From Mermis nigrescens (taxonomy: Eukaryota; Nematoda; Enoplea; Mermithida; Mermithidae), in contig JAVLUZ010000763.1 in assembly GCA_036768485.1 (NCBI GenBank), positions 130,001-194,000 of the forward strand: a stretch of 64,000 bases of DNA, written 5' to 3'. Position numbers and translations under genes: made by a program. The notes beneath the pieces are model-generated. The model was not told the DNA's origin, searched no databases, and saw only the letters and a program-made list of their open reading frames with translations. Shown piece by piece: positions 23,558-36,889 of the stretch (within the stretch, counting starts at the first letter, position 1; each line of letters begins with the position of its first letter).

Positions 23558-24161
23558 TTTACAGTAATTTAATTAGCCTGAAAATAAGAACAATTAAATA
23601 AAATAAAAAATTATCGAATTGAACACAAAAATGCTGAAACAAACAATCATAGGCATACACGATACATAATAAGAGAATATATGTTTATATCTGAAAATAA
23701 AGTGATTGAACTGAAAAATAAAGCAAAACACACTGATTGGCCAATTTTGCAAAAAATGTCACAAAACCGATCAGCTGTGTAACACTAAAATCGATCAGCT
23801 CTAACACATCTATTTAATTTCTTACCAGTGCGGATAATAGTGCGGTTTAAATTTCATGTGATTTGATCAGCTTTAATGAACAGTAGCAATAGCAATCTTG
23901 TTTACAGTAAATGACTGAGCGCAACATACCTTATTTAACATTCAGCTTGATTATCTTAAAATTTTTCAAAAGTTCAGGACAAATCAGGACAGGAACCCAA
24001 ATTTCAAGACAAAATCAGGACATTTTTAGAATCAGGACGAGCTTCGAAAATCAGTACAATCCTGATAAAATCAGTATATTTATTTAGGTACTCTACGCTC
24101 GTTACATCCCATTACTCAGGCTTGTTTTAAATGCTGGCACCAATATTTTGGTCAGTCCATG

Positions 24162-27100
24162 ATACTAAGCCTAAGCCTAATAAGCAGATAAACCAATGCA
24201 AAACATTATGAATAGGTACCTTGCATTCTTTATTGAAATGAACCAGCATTAGTCAATTTGTTAAGGTTCTGGGCTTTGGAGCATGAGGTTAACGTTTCGA
24301 ATTTAGTTGGCAGCGACTTTCTTCCACTTCATCGGATGCTACAAGCTGCATACATACGCCTTTACAATATGACCATCTTAATACATATGTGAACCTGCTA
24401 CACGAATGCCAAATTCCTGGCTAAGCCTATGCTTGGCCGGTTGTAGGCATAGCATAGGCGTAGACGGGTTTTTCTCAAAGGGAGTCCGAAAAAGTTTTTT
24501 ACCTTGAAAGTCGATAAAAACATAAAAATGCGTCCAAGGTGTGAAATAATGCCTTTTTGGACTTTTCACATCGTCCTGCTTGCAAAATTAAAATGCAAAG
24601 TAAGAAAATTTTTCTAAAATCTTACACAATTATATAATGCTGCACACTTTGCAAGTTTTACTTCTTGGGTAGCAACTTAGATTAGAGAGATGTAACGGAA
24701 AACCGCTCTTTTGAGGTTGAGGATCTGAAGTGGCGCGCTCGGCAAATCCCAGCGGGGTCCTGGGCGAGCTCCGGGAAAATTTTGCAAAATAAGCACTGAA
24801 ATCTTGAAATTCATTAACATTTTCATAAGATCGTTCGAATCTTGGTCCTAAATTCAGCTTATAAATAGATAAAACAGACTGGTGTGAAGCCCGGAAATTT
24901 TCTGATATTTCCATGTCAGGATGACTAAAAAGTTTTTAAAACGCATGAGATGCGAATCTTATGTAGACCTGTCTTTTCTTGTCAAGATAAGCAGCTGTTA
25001 AAAAACGTAGCTGTACAAAGCGCACGAATTTTCTGCTACCTATTCGTTTTCAAATTGGTAACCTTATGGCGACGGACTTTTGTAGCTCTTTGTTGCCATT
25101 AACTTAAAATAATAGCCAAAACTAGAATTTTTGAGGTTTATTCTCAAAAAATCGTTGCTAAATTTTTCCCTAGGATCCTCCCCCCGCCAATGCACGTAAA
25201 AATCAAAACATGGCTGCCGTCACACATTCCCATAGGGGAGGGGGGGGGTAGGGAGCTACACCCCCACATCAGGATCCGAGACTTGAATCACTGTCGGACG
25301 ATTTGGAGCCATCAAACATTTTCTGCATGATTTTTGGGTACAAAAGCAGCGAACATATTAAAAATTTTTCAGCGCTACTAATACATTTCTGTTATGTTTA
25401 CCCATAAAATACCTAGAATGAACTCAAAATGATCTGAAAAGTTAAAATTTTCGATAAATTCTTATATTTTTCACTTACAAGAGTGACGAAACTAGTCAGA
25501 ACGGGACAAAAAGTAATTGAAAATGCATTTTTTTCACATATAAACATGCTATATAGGATGTTTTAGCCATTTTCACATTCGACCTGCAAAAAAGGCTAGA
25601 CTCTAAATTTGGTGGTAATCAATTTAGGGATTTAACCCCCCCTTAACTTTCGACCTTGGGAAACTATGGCTGTCATCATAGGCGTAGCCGGGATTTTTCC
25701 CAGAGTGGGAGGGGGGCCGAAGAATTCTTATTTAAAAAGTTTTTTTTTGTTTCAAAATCTTTGAATTTTCGACACTTCGCGCCGGACATGAAGTATTTTT
25801 CACCATTGTGGCCCAAAGGCAACCAAAAAGTTTTTATAGTCTTTTGAGCGCAAGGAAGTTTCTTCGAAAAGTTCGAGTTTTATGATCTTAACCGATACAA
25901 CGTGTCCGAAAACGTCGAAAAATGCGGTTTTTGTGAGCTATGCCGACCAATTTTCCGAGATATATAGACCGTTTTTTATGTTGTGTCCGCCCCATTCCCC
26001 TAGATGAATCTTGGATATGAGCCTGTATACAGCTTGTTTTTTTACAGGTTTTACGCAGAAAACTAGATCCGAACAAGAAACGAAATGACAATTTTTCTGG
26101 TGAAATCGAATTTAGGTGATAAAGTTTTACAATTTTGAGGCTGATTTCAGAACCGAATCCGGCTGATTTTATGAAATTTTTGACCTAACGATTAAGTTTT
26201 ATGGTGCGCTTTTGATAAAATTTTCAGGGCTCCGTCCCGGACCCCTCTAGAGGAGGGGTGAATTCTTGAGCGCGCTACCATAGACCCCACAAGCCCAGAA
26301 GAGACGTTGAAAAAATTCCAGAAATATAAAATTTTCCAGTTCCCTTTTCTATTTTTTGGATTTGACTCCTTTTTCCATTTTCGTTTCCGTTTCCCGGTTT
26401 CTATCCATTTTTCTATTTTCCATATTATATTTCTGGATTTTACAATTTTCCATTTTTTATTACCCTTTTCGGATTTTACATTTCCTTAACCCTCTACGCA
26501 CCCTAAAATCTGTTTAAATTGAATTCGTATCTAATTACGGATTCTACCATTGGACCTCATTCTAAGATTTAGACTAAAAACGTGAGTTTATTCTTAAAAG
26601 GAGTAATTTAAAGGGCAAAAAATTTTAATTTAGAAAATTTTAAAATAATTAAAATTTGTTAGTTTTAATTACCAATCCACTTTTTATTAAGAAATTTTTA
26701 TTTTTAAGTCGAATTATATTGCCACGATGAAAGAGCATTATTTTTTGCACAGACATTTATTAATTTTCTGAATTGCTAGGTGCGTCTGCGAACTTAAAGC
26801 TAGAATTTGCTCGAGCATAATTTTTTCTTGATTTTAATTTTTTAATTCATTGTCTAAAAATGCTCGGACTCGAGCTGAATAGGTTTAAAATGTGAAAATT
26901 TTCCGATTTATTTCCGATTTATTTTTCTTTTACTTTTTATTTATTTATTATTACGCTTAATTTACTTTTCTTTTTTATGACTAATTCTACAAATGGGGCA
27001 TGAGTGAGGTGGTAAAAGTGTCGTAGATTTGCAGGTGATATGCTAAATTGTTTGTGTAGGTGATTATACATTTCGGGATATCAAGGCTTTTGTATGCACA

Positions 27101-27550
27101 GTCCAAATGATTAGCAGAAAAATTAGTAAAAATTAGTAATTGAAATGCAATATTAGCTCTCTAGAGTTCTCTATTACAAAATCCTTAAAGTTTTTGGCGA
27201 TCATCTGAGTATTTTTTCAAATTAATAGCAAAAACCGCCTTTTTTACAAAAACTACCATCTTTTTCTAAGCTTGGTGCACAAAGTGCTCAGATGAACTGT
27301 CTATTCCATTTGCAAGCGCGCAGATAGATATATTTATAGGCAGGCCCATATCCATCCAGAATCCGGCCAATTAGGGAGGGGCCGGACCTAGCATAAATTA
27401 ATCTATATCGCGGAAAATTCGCTGGGATAGCTCGCAAAAACAGTAAAATTCGAACTTTTTCGGTAAAAATTTTTCTACTCATAAAGCTATATAAAAAGTG
27501 TCATTTTTTGGTCGCGCTTGAAGCAAAATGACGGAAAATATTTCTCATCA
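24162..27550. other. Repeat-derived intergenic DNA, no gene recognised
   Basis: Scattered decayed transposon phrases occur: 'cataggcgtag(a/c)cggg' at 24450-24480 and 25678-25695, and a G-run at 25230-25250. A long pyrimidine-rich low-complexity stretch (TTTCC/TTTTCC) runs from 26330 to 26490. AT-rich unassigned sequence fills the remainder. Confidence 0.35.
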
Positions 27551-27552
27551 TG

Positions 27553-27765
27553 CGTGGGTACCACCAAAATTGGGGGGGGGGCGGGTGCAAGATTTTTTGA
27601 AAGATAAAAAAATGGTCTTGAAAATGGTGGTATAGCGAAAAAAACCATTTTTCAACATTTTTCATCGAGCACTATCCATTGGCATCAAAAAATCGCGAAA
27701 AAACAAAAAAATGCATAAATTGAATTCTGGGGGAGTACTTTGTTTTTGGGGGGTCATACCATTAG
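27553..27765 (+). mobile_element. Family A element, 3'-truncated
   Basis: It has the family body from 'gtgggtaccaccaaaatt' through 'cgagcactatccattggcatc' to a G-run and 'gggtcatac'. The CCCACGCCC end is absent. Confidence 0.7.
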
Positions 27766-27933
27766 AGCTGTACCAGGGCTGCTTTTTTTACTGGGGCCGG
27801 GGCCTGACCGAGACCTATAAACATACCATATAATGTGTTTATATGATGTTCCATGCTGACATTTATTAAGTAGTATATGTGCCCTGCCCAGCTATCATTC
27901 GCGACATATGTCGTAATAGTAGTGATGAAAGAT

Positions 27934-28897
<964 letters not shown>

Positions 28898-28899
28898 AT

Positions 28900-31060
28900 C
28901 TATACGAATTAGAGCTTGGCAGATATATTACAAAATACCAGCACGGGGCGTCATATTACCACATGGCATGGCTCTAGGCCCCGACCCCAGGGGCGTAACC
29001 GAGATTTTATTTCGAGGAGAGGAGGCGAAATTTTTGAAGTCCTTTATCTCGGGAACCATTAGGAGATATGCAAAAATAATGGCATTTTTTGAGTATTTCT
29101 CGCCGAGATCTATGCCGTGATAAAGTAAAAAATAAAAAAATGAAGAATTATCTTGCTAGATACTATTTTGGATATCGAAACCTATTGATATGACTAATCT
29201 CTCAATATCAAGTTTAAGCTTGACTCCAAAAACATCTCGAAATTCTTTTCTTTGCATTTAATTATGCGGTTTTGCAAAGCTAATACAGAAAATAATGAAT
29301 CGGCGCGAAGCGTCGAAATTTTGACATATTCGCTATTTTTTAAGTCAAATCTGGGCTTCTAAAGGTAGAAGAAAAAAAACAGAAAATAAGAAATCCGGCG
29401 AGAAGCGCCGGAAGATTTGAGTTTAGAAGCTAAAAATTGTGCTAAAACGCTTTTTGGCTCTACTTAGTTGACTTTGAGAATTTTTTATTTTTGCCTTTGG
29501 GACCCTTGTGAAAAATGAAAATATTTTTTTATTTTGGGGGGGAAGGGGGGGGGTATGCCCTGCCCGGCCCCAATAATATTGCTATAGGCGGCTCTCTTAC
29601 GGCTCCAATTATGAACTACATTGGTTCAATTTATTCAATTTTTTTAGATTTTTTTGTGTTTTCATGCCATAAAAAGATAGAGCATAGTCAGAAAGGCTGA
29701 AAACGATGTTTTTGACGCGTACCCATTATTTTAGGCCCAAAGGTTTTTAACATTTCACTCCCCATCTTAGGATTCCCATGCTGTGCATGTATGATTTTAT
29801 ATTGATAAATCCTCTGTCTTTCTGGACGATAAAGCATCAACATTTTCGAAATAATATTCGAGCAAACTGGTGAAATCCTCAAAGTCAAACCATTTAGATC
29901 ATGCATGTTCAGTAGACTTGAAAATGGGTATTTTCTAAGTATTGCCAACTTGTTTACCTTAGTAATGCCACCTTAATTTGTCTTAGATTATCGAATATTC
30001 AAGGAAAATTAGAAAAATTTCACTTTATTTTAGCAGACTTCTTACAAGAACTGTTTTTTCAATACTAACTCCCCAGCATGTGTCCGAAGATATTTTGAAG
30101 TTTTTGTTTTTGCATTTTTATTTTCAGAACCTTTCAAACGAGGAAACACAATTACTTCCTATGGAGCGTTGGCTTTTGAGCGTACATTGTAGAAAAATGA
30201 AATCACAGAATTGTTGGTTTTCTAGCTCAAAAGAGTTCTAAAAATTTATTTTTCACTTATTTTAGTGCATATTGATTTTTAGTTTTTGCTAACAATCGTG
30301 CTTTTACGATTAAAATTGCATCGTCAATAGCTTGACAGAAAATTCTCTGGAAAAAATGACCGTTTTGTCGCATTTCTTCATATGGACTTCCTATTTAATG
30401 AGCAGTCACATTTAAAAAATTGACTGATGTTAGAATAAATGGGTTCTTTGCGCATAGCTGTGGGGGGACTGGGGGGGTCGGACCCCCCAAAATTCAGAAA
30501 AACCGGACAAATAGGACTTTTTACACGTTATTTTGTGTATTCTTAGCTGAACCCCCAAAATTAGAGTTGGTCCCCCTAAAATAGGAGGGCCAGCTATGTG
30601 CCTGGTCCTTTGTGGGTGATATTATTTTCTATCTTATAGGCAGTGGCGCAGCTGGCCTTCTGATTTTAGCGGGGGGACGAATATTTTGAAGTTGTATAAC
30701 TCAACAAATACGTACATATAGGCAAAAATAATCATGTTTTTGAGCTTTTCTCAACGAGATTTAAACATTAAAGAGGAAAAATATTAAATATTCAAATATT
30801 TGAAAGCGTTTTAATATCTATTTGCTCAAAAAAGTGCGAGTTTCAGGCGCTTCGCACCATATACTCATATTTTGACTATGTTTCGTTCAATTTATTCGAC
30901 ATTTTTGATTTTATTTAAAATGTTTCCGTTTTTATGCTCTAGTAAGATAGAGCATCGTCAAGAAACGCCGACCAACGATGTTCTGGACGCGTACCCACCA
31001 GACATGCACAACATGGGAATTCTGGGGGGGGGTGAAATTTTAAAGTGCTACCTATTTTGG
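28900..31060. repeat. Cluster of decayed G-run repeats with stable hairpins
   Basis: Segments at 28985-29580, 29690-29800, 30460-30610 and 30640-31060 share 'gaacc/ggcgcgaagcg', 'gacgcgtaccca' and long G-runs with similar material at 35225-35460 and 36035-36600. The ends are poorly defined. No coding gene was recognised. Confidence 0.4.
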
Positions 31061-31084
31061 GTCTAAAAAATTTTGAAAAATCAA

Positions 31085-31318
31085 AAGAATAAACAGAAGG
31101 CCGAATACCCCTACGAAATAAAAATATATATAGCTCCCAGAATTCAATTTTTGAATTTTTTTCCGTTTTCGCATTTTTTCATGCCAATGGATAGTGCTCG
31201 ATGAGAAACGTTGAAAAATGTTGTTTTTTTTCGCCACTATACCATTTTTAAGACCATGTTTTGAAATTTGAAAAATCTTTCACACCCTCCCCCAGAATTT
31301 TGGTGCTGCCCAGCTATG
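31085..31318 (-). mobile_element. Family A element
   Basis: The reverse-strand body is recognisable from 'gaattcaatttttgaa' through 'tgccaatggatagtgctcgatgagaaacg' to CCAGAATTTTGGTGCTGCCC. The 5' side merges with a different G-run repeat, so the left border is approximate. Confidence 0.7.
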
Positions 31319-31786
31319 GTGAGGGGGTATTATTCACTCTAGGATTAGATGGGCTGGCACGAATACTGTCAGGCAATTTTGAGCCGTAACACATTTTCAG
31401 CATAATTTGTTTTCGAGAGAGTAATAAAGTCGAGTAATTTTTGGCGCTTCGCATCGAATTTTAAATTTAATGTCGAAATTACTCGAAAAAGCCTAAAATG
31501 GCGTTAAAATGGCTTGAACGATTTAATTTTTTGACCGAGTCGATTAATTGATATATATTTTATTGTTGTAAGCGATGTAATGCAGTTAAAATTGACCAGA
31601 AATGCTTAAAACATAATCATTGCCCCAAAAACAGCGTTTTATATCCGTGAATTTTAGTTTTTATCATTTGACTAGTTATGAAAGAACGTAAATATTAAAT
31701 TTGCTGCTCTCGATTTCTGAGATTTTTGCTCCCTTTGTCCTTTTAAAACCGCCACGTAAACTCGGAAAAATTTGTATATATTTCTG

Positions 31787-31937
31787 CAGTGGCGGATCTA
31801 GGATTTTTCTAAGGGGGGGGGGGGGCTTTAGCCAAAAAATCGCTAAAAATCGCTCAAAAATGCTTAATTTTGCGCACTATTTTAGGAGCAATGGGGGCGG
31901 CCGCCCCATCCCCGCCCCCCTCCTAAATCCGCCCCTG
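31787..31937 (+). mobile_element. Family B short hAT-like element
   Basis: Ends CAGTGGCGGATCTAGG and CCTAAATCCGCCCCTG form an inverted repeat. The body is shortened compared with other copies. No matching 8-bp flank was found. Confidence 0.82.
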
Positions 31938-32293
31938 CTGTCTGTATCTGTAGACTAGTTATGTTTGATCGCGACCAATCTGATTAGTCATTTCATTTAC
32001 ATACTTATACGAAAGTTCTTTACAGAAAAATTCAGAATAGATCAAATTTTATTATAAAAATTATTGCCATGGATGTGAAATTATTAAATAAATGGTTAGG
32101 TAATGGTGTTACTATTATTTTTCGCCATTTCTAGATCATTTCATTGGAGAATGTTTTAAAAAGGAAATGTTATGCGCCCTTTTTATTGTTTTAAATTATT
32201 GTTTAATCGATTAATAAAAAAATTAGCTCGTATTTTCATCTTTTAGAAAACTTTTTTGTGCGAAGCTGAATGTTTTTATGAGAACTTTCCGTT

Positions 32294-32482
32294 CAGCGGC
32301 GGAGTTAGGGGGCGGGGGGAGGCGGCGCCCCCCTATTAACCCGAAATGGTGCGCAAAATTAAGCATTTTGAGCAATTTTTTAGCGATTTTCGGGTTAAAA
32401 CGGCTGAATTTTTCCGCCCCAGTCAGGATTCCGCCCCCTTAGGGGTACCGCCCCCCTTAGAAAAATCCTGGATCCGGCACTG
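32294..32482 (-). mobile_element. Family B element with perfect target duplication
   Basis: It begins CAGCGGCGGAGTTAGG and ends CCTGGATCCGGCACTG. A perfect 8-bp duplication TTTCCGTT flanks it (32286-32293 and 32483-32490), diagnostic of hAT-type insertion. Confidence 0.92.
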
Positions 32483-32802
32483 TTTCCGTTCAGTACTTAT
32501 TTACTATTTGATAGTCGGAAAATGTTTCCTCGTCTTGTCCATCTCTTTGCATATACTGCACTTACCTGCAGACACGTAACGGGGGGTGGGATGAGGCGAT
32601 TCCCAACGCAAAGTTGGTCGTTCCCGATCCCCTTTCCCCCAAAGTCAAAAAATTTTTGACCCACCCGATTTTTGAAAAAAACTCGCAATTTTCGGCTATT
32701 CTTAGGTGTTTTTGGCCAAAAATTGGAGGTAAATGTACCCCCTCCTAAAAATGGCCGGACCCTCCTCTTGAAATTTTCTCGCGCGGTTACACGTATTCTA
32801 AC

Positions 32803-33041
32803 CATAGTTGGGCAGCACCAAAATTCTGGGGGGTGAAAAAAATTTTCAAAGGTCAAAAAATGGTCGTAAAAGTGGTCGTATGGCGAAAAAACACCATTTT
32901 TCGACGTTTCTCATCGAGCACTATCCAGTGGCATCAAAAATTGCCTAAAAAAGCGGAAAAATTTTCAAAATTTAAATCCTGGGGGGGGGGGGGTATTTCA
33001 ACTTCTGGGGGTGCATTTCCTAACCCCCACGCCCATGTGTG
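32803..33041 (+). mobile_element. Family A element upstream of the USP gene
   Basis: It begins CATAGTTGGGCAGCACC and ends CGCCCATGTGTG. The flanks ATTCTAAC (32795-32802) and GTTCTAAC (33042-33049) match at seven of eight positions. It lies about 360 bp 5' of the deubiquitinase start codon. Confidence 0.88.
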
Positions 33042-33399
33042 GTTCTAACCCGTAATTTTCGGGTGATTGACACGTTATTTGCTGCATATTTTCATTTTAC
33101 TCGCGTCTCGCCGGATGCGAATTCGATTAAAACGTATTTTTTTAAATTCATCTACCGGCTTCTTCGTTTTCGTGTCCCAAGTTTTCGAAAATTTCGTGAA
33201 TTTTTCTATGAAAAAAAATGAGATTTCAGGGTTAACGGACCGCGGGTGAAATAAGCGCCCAAATTTTCATTACCCCGTCACTCCGGCCGATTACATATAT
33301 CGAGCGAATTTTGAATTTTAGACATTATTACCTAAATCTAACTATTCGAACGCAAACTACGGGCGTCGACCGCAAAACTATGCACGCTAATTCGTCGTC

Positions 33400-34618
33400 A
33401 TGCATTATTTGACTTGCCTCGACAAGGCCATGGGTCAAAACACTTCTCAGCTCGAAAAGGAAATCGGCGCCGAACAGGTGCCCGAAAACGAACATTTTTT
33501 CGGTCTAGTCAATTTCGGCAACACGTGCTATTGCAATTCGGTCATCCAAGCGCTCTATTTTTGTCCCCCGTTTCGGGAAAAAGTTTTAAACTACCGGCAA
33601 CAATTGAAAAAATCGGGCGGCGGCGGTGGCTCCAACAAGGAAAATTTGTTAACCTGCCTGGCCGACCTATTTCACAACATAGCCACGCAAAAGAAACGAA
33701 TCGGCACGGTGGCGCCGAAAAAATTCGTCAGTCGATTGAAGAAGGAGAACGAACTGTTCGACAATTACATGCAACAGGACGCGCACGAGTTCTTCAACTA
33801 CCTCCTAAACACCATCGCCGACTTGTTGTCGGAGGAGAAAAAGGCCGAAAATCGGCAATTTCGGCAAAAGTTGGCCCAGCAGCAGCAGCACCAGTCGTCC
33901 GACCCGTCGAATTTAGTCAAAAGCGATCAGTTCGCGCAACTGGTCGCGCAACAAAGGCAAACCCCGGGCGAGGCGGCGACGGCCCCGCGACACCTGGGTG
34001 CACCAGATTTTCCAGGGCACGCTGACCAACGAAACCCGCTGCTTGAACTGCGAATCGGTGAGCAGCAAGGACGAGGATTTTTTGGACCTGAGCATCGACG
34101 TCGAGCAGCACACTTCCATCACCCATTGCCTGAGGGTGTTCAGCAACACGGAAACGCTGCGCGCCGAACAAAAATACTATTGCGACACGTGCAATTCGAA
34201 GCAGGAGGCGCAAAAGCGGATGAAGGTGAAAAAATTGCCCGCCATCCTGGCGCTGCACCTGAAACGGTTCAAATTTTTGGACCAATTCAACCGGTACACG
34301 AAATTGTCCTACCGCGTACTGTTCCCGCTCGAACTGCGCCTATTCAACGCGTCCGACGACGCCGTCAACGCCGACCGGCTCTACAACCTGGTCGCCGTGG
34401 TCGTCCATTGCGGCTCGACGCCCAACCGGGGCCACTACATCACGGTGGTCAAGTCGCACGGATTTTGGCTCCTATTCGACGACGACATAGTCGACAAAAT
34501 CGACCCGGGCAACATCGAGGACTTTTTCGGGCTGACGGCCGATTGCTCGTTCTCGAAAAATTCCGAATCGGCTTATATCCTATTCTACCAGGCGGCGACC
34601 GTCGACGACGCCGCCTAA
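33400..34618 (+). CDS. USP12/USP46-type ubiquitin hydrolase, intronless, with one frame break
   Basis: A C19 cysteine protease of the USP12/USP46 group. In known members it removes ubiquitin and needs WD40 activator partners (WDR48/WDR20). Start Met is at 33400, or at 33430 ([13 protein letters not shown]), which matches the conserved internal start of orthologues. Counting from 33430, the Cys box is [10 protein letters not shown] with catalytic Cys about residue 33, followed by LLTCLADLF and [10 protein letters not shown]. After a Q-rich linker the frame changes from phase 1 to phase 2, somewhere in 33917-33991. The second part carries [44 protein letters not shown] (Zn-finger cysteines), [10 protein letters not shown], the His box [11 protein letters not shown] and WLLFDDD, ending at TAA 34616-34618. 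The total is about 396 residues, normal for the family. No introns are seen, which suggests a retrocopy or an intron-poor lineage. The single shift in a GC-rich unconserved linker may be a sequencing error or a true inactivation. Confidence 0.9.
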
Positions 34619-34975
34619 ATTTTCCATTTTTCTCGTTTATTTCTACTTTTCTAATCCTTTAGCGGCATCCGTTTCATCTTTTTTTTGGGGCCATTTCCCG
34701 TATTCATTCGTTCATTTCGTTTACCGTCGTCGCTATTGCGATTCGACCCGTTGAAACGCGATGATCGTCGGCTCAACGTCGTCGTTTTTTGTAGGCTTTT
34801 TCCGCTATCGTTTCGCCGCCGCAACGACTAAGCTTATTTTTGTATCGATTTATCGCCCGAATGTCCGCGGAAACGTCCAAATTTACGTACATTAGAGAAT
34901 TGGCGCTCGGAATGAAAAACGTCAATTGTCATTTTATCGCTCTTGACGTTGGTGAGCGACGTGACTCGGCCGCGT
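34619..34975 (+). other. Presumed 3' flank/UTR of the USP gene
   Basis: GC-richer than the surroundings, with TCG/GTCG-rich text like the coding part. No AATAAA was recognised before the next transposon at about 34978. Confidence 0.35.
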
Positions 34976-34977
34976 AG

Positions 34978-35200
34978 GCGGGCGGCATTGGTTCTGGGGG
35001 GGGGGGTGCAAGATTTTTCAAAAAGTCAAAAAATGGCCTCAAAAATGGTGGTATGGCGAAAAAACACCATTTTCGACGTTTCTCGTCTAACACTATCCAT
35101 TGGCATCAGAAAATTGCAAAAAAACGAATAAAATTTCAAAAACTGATCTCTGTGGGAAATTATTTTGGTTTCTCGGGGTTGCCGCCCCCACGCCCGGTAT
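34978..35200 (+). mobile_element. Family A element downstream of the USP gene
   Basis: The body runs from GGCGGGCGGCATTGGTTC through a G-run, 'tggtatggcgaaaaaacacc' and 'aacactatccattggcatc' to CCCACGCCCGG. Both ends are decayed and no target duplication was recognised. Confidence 0.75.
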
Positions 35201-35224
35201 GCTCGACTCTAATGATAATAGTTG

Positions 35225-35750
35225 TATGCATACATGCACAGTATAGAATTCTGGGGGGGGGTGGGTGAAAACCTAAAGTGCTTTTTCGGGCAAAAAATGG
35301 CCGGTACGCGTTAAAAAACATCGTTTTTTGGCGTTCCTGACGATACTCTATCCTTCTACAGCATAAAATCATGAAAAAAAAATTTCGAAAAAAGTCGAGA
35401 TAAATTGACCAATATATCGCTTAAAACATGAATATATGGCGCGAAGCGCCGAAAAATTTGGCGATTTTGAGCAAATAGATAGCCAAAAGCTCTTAAAGAA
35501 CAGTTTTTCCTGCCAATTTTCAGGTAAGTTTAAGAAACTTTTGAAAAATCCCTTTTTAAGGTCAAGTGTTTTTTGACGCATCGGAAGATTTTTAGAAAAT
35601 CGAATTTGTTTCAAGACGGACTGTGAATTGAAGTGTTTTCGTATGGGATTTGAGGCTGCTCGTTCTCTGTAAAGCAAGAATTTTTCCGCTTTTTATCACA
35701 TGCAATTCTTTGCACGCTGCGCAGCGCAAACTCCCCCGAATTAATATTTG
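35225..35750. repeat. G-run/hairpin repeat, third family
   Basis: It opens with AGAATTCTGGGGGGGGG and 'tgaaaacctaaagtgc', then 'gtacgcgttaaaaaacatcg', and contains the perfect GGCGCGAAGCGCC hairpin at 35438-35450. Similar text occurs at 30960-31060 and 29690-29790. The ends are not resolved. Confidence 0.45.
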
Positions 35751-35754
35751 GCAC

Positions 35755-35930
35755 CAGGGGCGGATTAAGGGGGCGGGGTTGGCCGCCCCCATCGGCCCAA
35801 CATATTGCGCAAAATTAAGGATTTTTAGCGATTTTCGGGTTTAAACGGCTAATTTTTCCGCCCGAGTCAGGTTTCCGCCCCTTCATAGGGGTACCGCTAC
35901 CCCCTTGAGAAAATCCTGGATTCGCCACTG
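35755..35930 (-). mobile_element. Family B short hAT-like element
   Basis: It begins CAGGGGCGGATTAAGG and ends CCTGGATTCGCCACTG. The flanks TTTGGCAC (35747-35754) and ATTGGCAC (35931-35938) match at seven of eight positions. Confidence 0.88.
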
Positions 35931-35939
35931 ATTGGCACT

Positions 35940-36889
35940 TCCATTAAGAGAGTTTCAGTCAATTAACGCATTCTTTCGTTTGCATCTTTACTGTACCCCG
36001 TGACGCATTAAATATAAGGGGTAAGGAAAGGGCGTCAAGTACGTGTACGTAATGAGATTCTGGGAGTCTGCGCAAAAAAATTTGTAAAAGGCGCCTTTCT
36101 TTTGGGCTTAAAAACCGTGGGTATACGACGCGTTAAAAACACGGTTTTTCGACGTAAGAACGTGAAAAACGCGCTGAAAAATTCGGAAAAATTCGAGCAG
36201 ACGAAGCAACATAGCCGATAAATGAGTGTATGGAGATGCGCCGAAAATTGGACATTTCTGAAACGCTCAAAAGTCACAGTTTTTACGGCATTTTGAAAAA
36301 TCGACAATTCAATATCACAAGAAATCAATTCTGAGGGAATATCGATTTTTCGAGGTTGTCGGATTTTCGAGGCGTCCACCCACCGTCGGAAGGTTTTGGT
36401 CATTTCAGGTGTTTTTATTCTTTTTGGCCGAAAATTGCAGGCACTTACCACCCCACTCAAAATGTTCGGGGACCCCCCTAAATTTCTAACCGTTATATGT
36501 ATGCGGTCGACCATCCAAAGCCCTTCCCTTCTATAACACGTGTGATTAAAATTAAGTGATGAGATCACGCAGAATTCAGAGGGTGACACATTTTTTTTCT
36601 TCTAAAAACAGGAAAACTTTCGAAAAATTGAGTGAATTGAACGAAATATAGTCAAAAATAAGTATGTGGCGCGGTGCAGAATATTTGACACTTTGAGCCA
36701 AAGCCCGCAAAGAACGCATAAAACAAACCTTTTCGACGAATTTTTCGAGAAATCAGGAATTCTGGGTAGGTGGGTGGAAAATTTTTTGCAGGAGCGGGGT
36801 TATATATCCATAAGATCGTGCATGATAGTACGTTTTCTTCTGATCTGTAGATTTTTGGATTTGGCACGAAAGTCTAGTATTGTAAGAGG
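35940..36889. other. Repeat-derived DNA with a long but unsupported open frame
   Basis: A 184-codon minus-strand frame (36589-36035) exists but has no recognisable domain. It overlaps text shared with the G-run repeats ('gacgcgttaaaaacacgg'). It is treated as transposon-derived non-coding DNA. Confidence 0.4.

Larger units (their letters stand above)
21666..24161 (-). mobile_element. Decayed hAT transposon with BED-type finger
   Basis: The terminal inverted repeats pair over about 40 bp. The left reads CATAGACT…GGCGCCAGCG…GCCTAAGTAACGGGATG. The right, reverse-complemented, reads CATGGACTGACC…GGTGCCAGCA…GCCTGAGTAATGGGATG. Inside, on the minus strand, are fragments of a transposase in N-to-C order. 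A family A element (22788-23064) is inserted in the middle. No clean target duplication remains, so the copy is old. Confidence 0.75.

Noticed and set aside
33913..34285. Antisense and second-frame open frames over the deubiquitinase
   Set aside because: They are GC-rich shadow frames of the USP gene; only the two sense frames show family motifs.
36035..36589. 184-codon minus-strand open frame
   Set aside because: Long, but with no domain, no splice context, and overlap with text shared by other G-run repeats. Probably a chance frame in transposon DNA.
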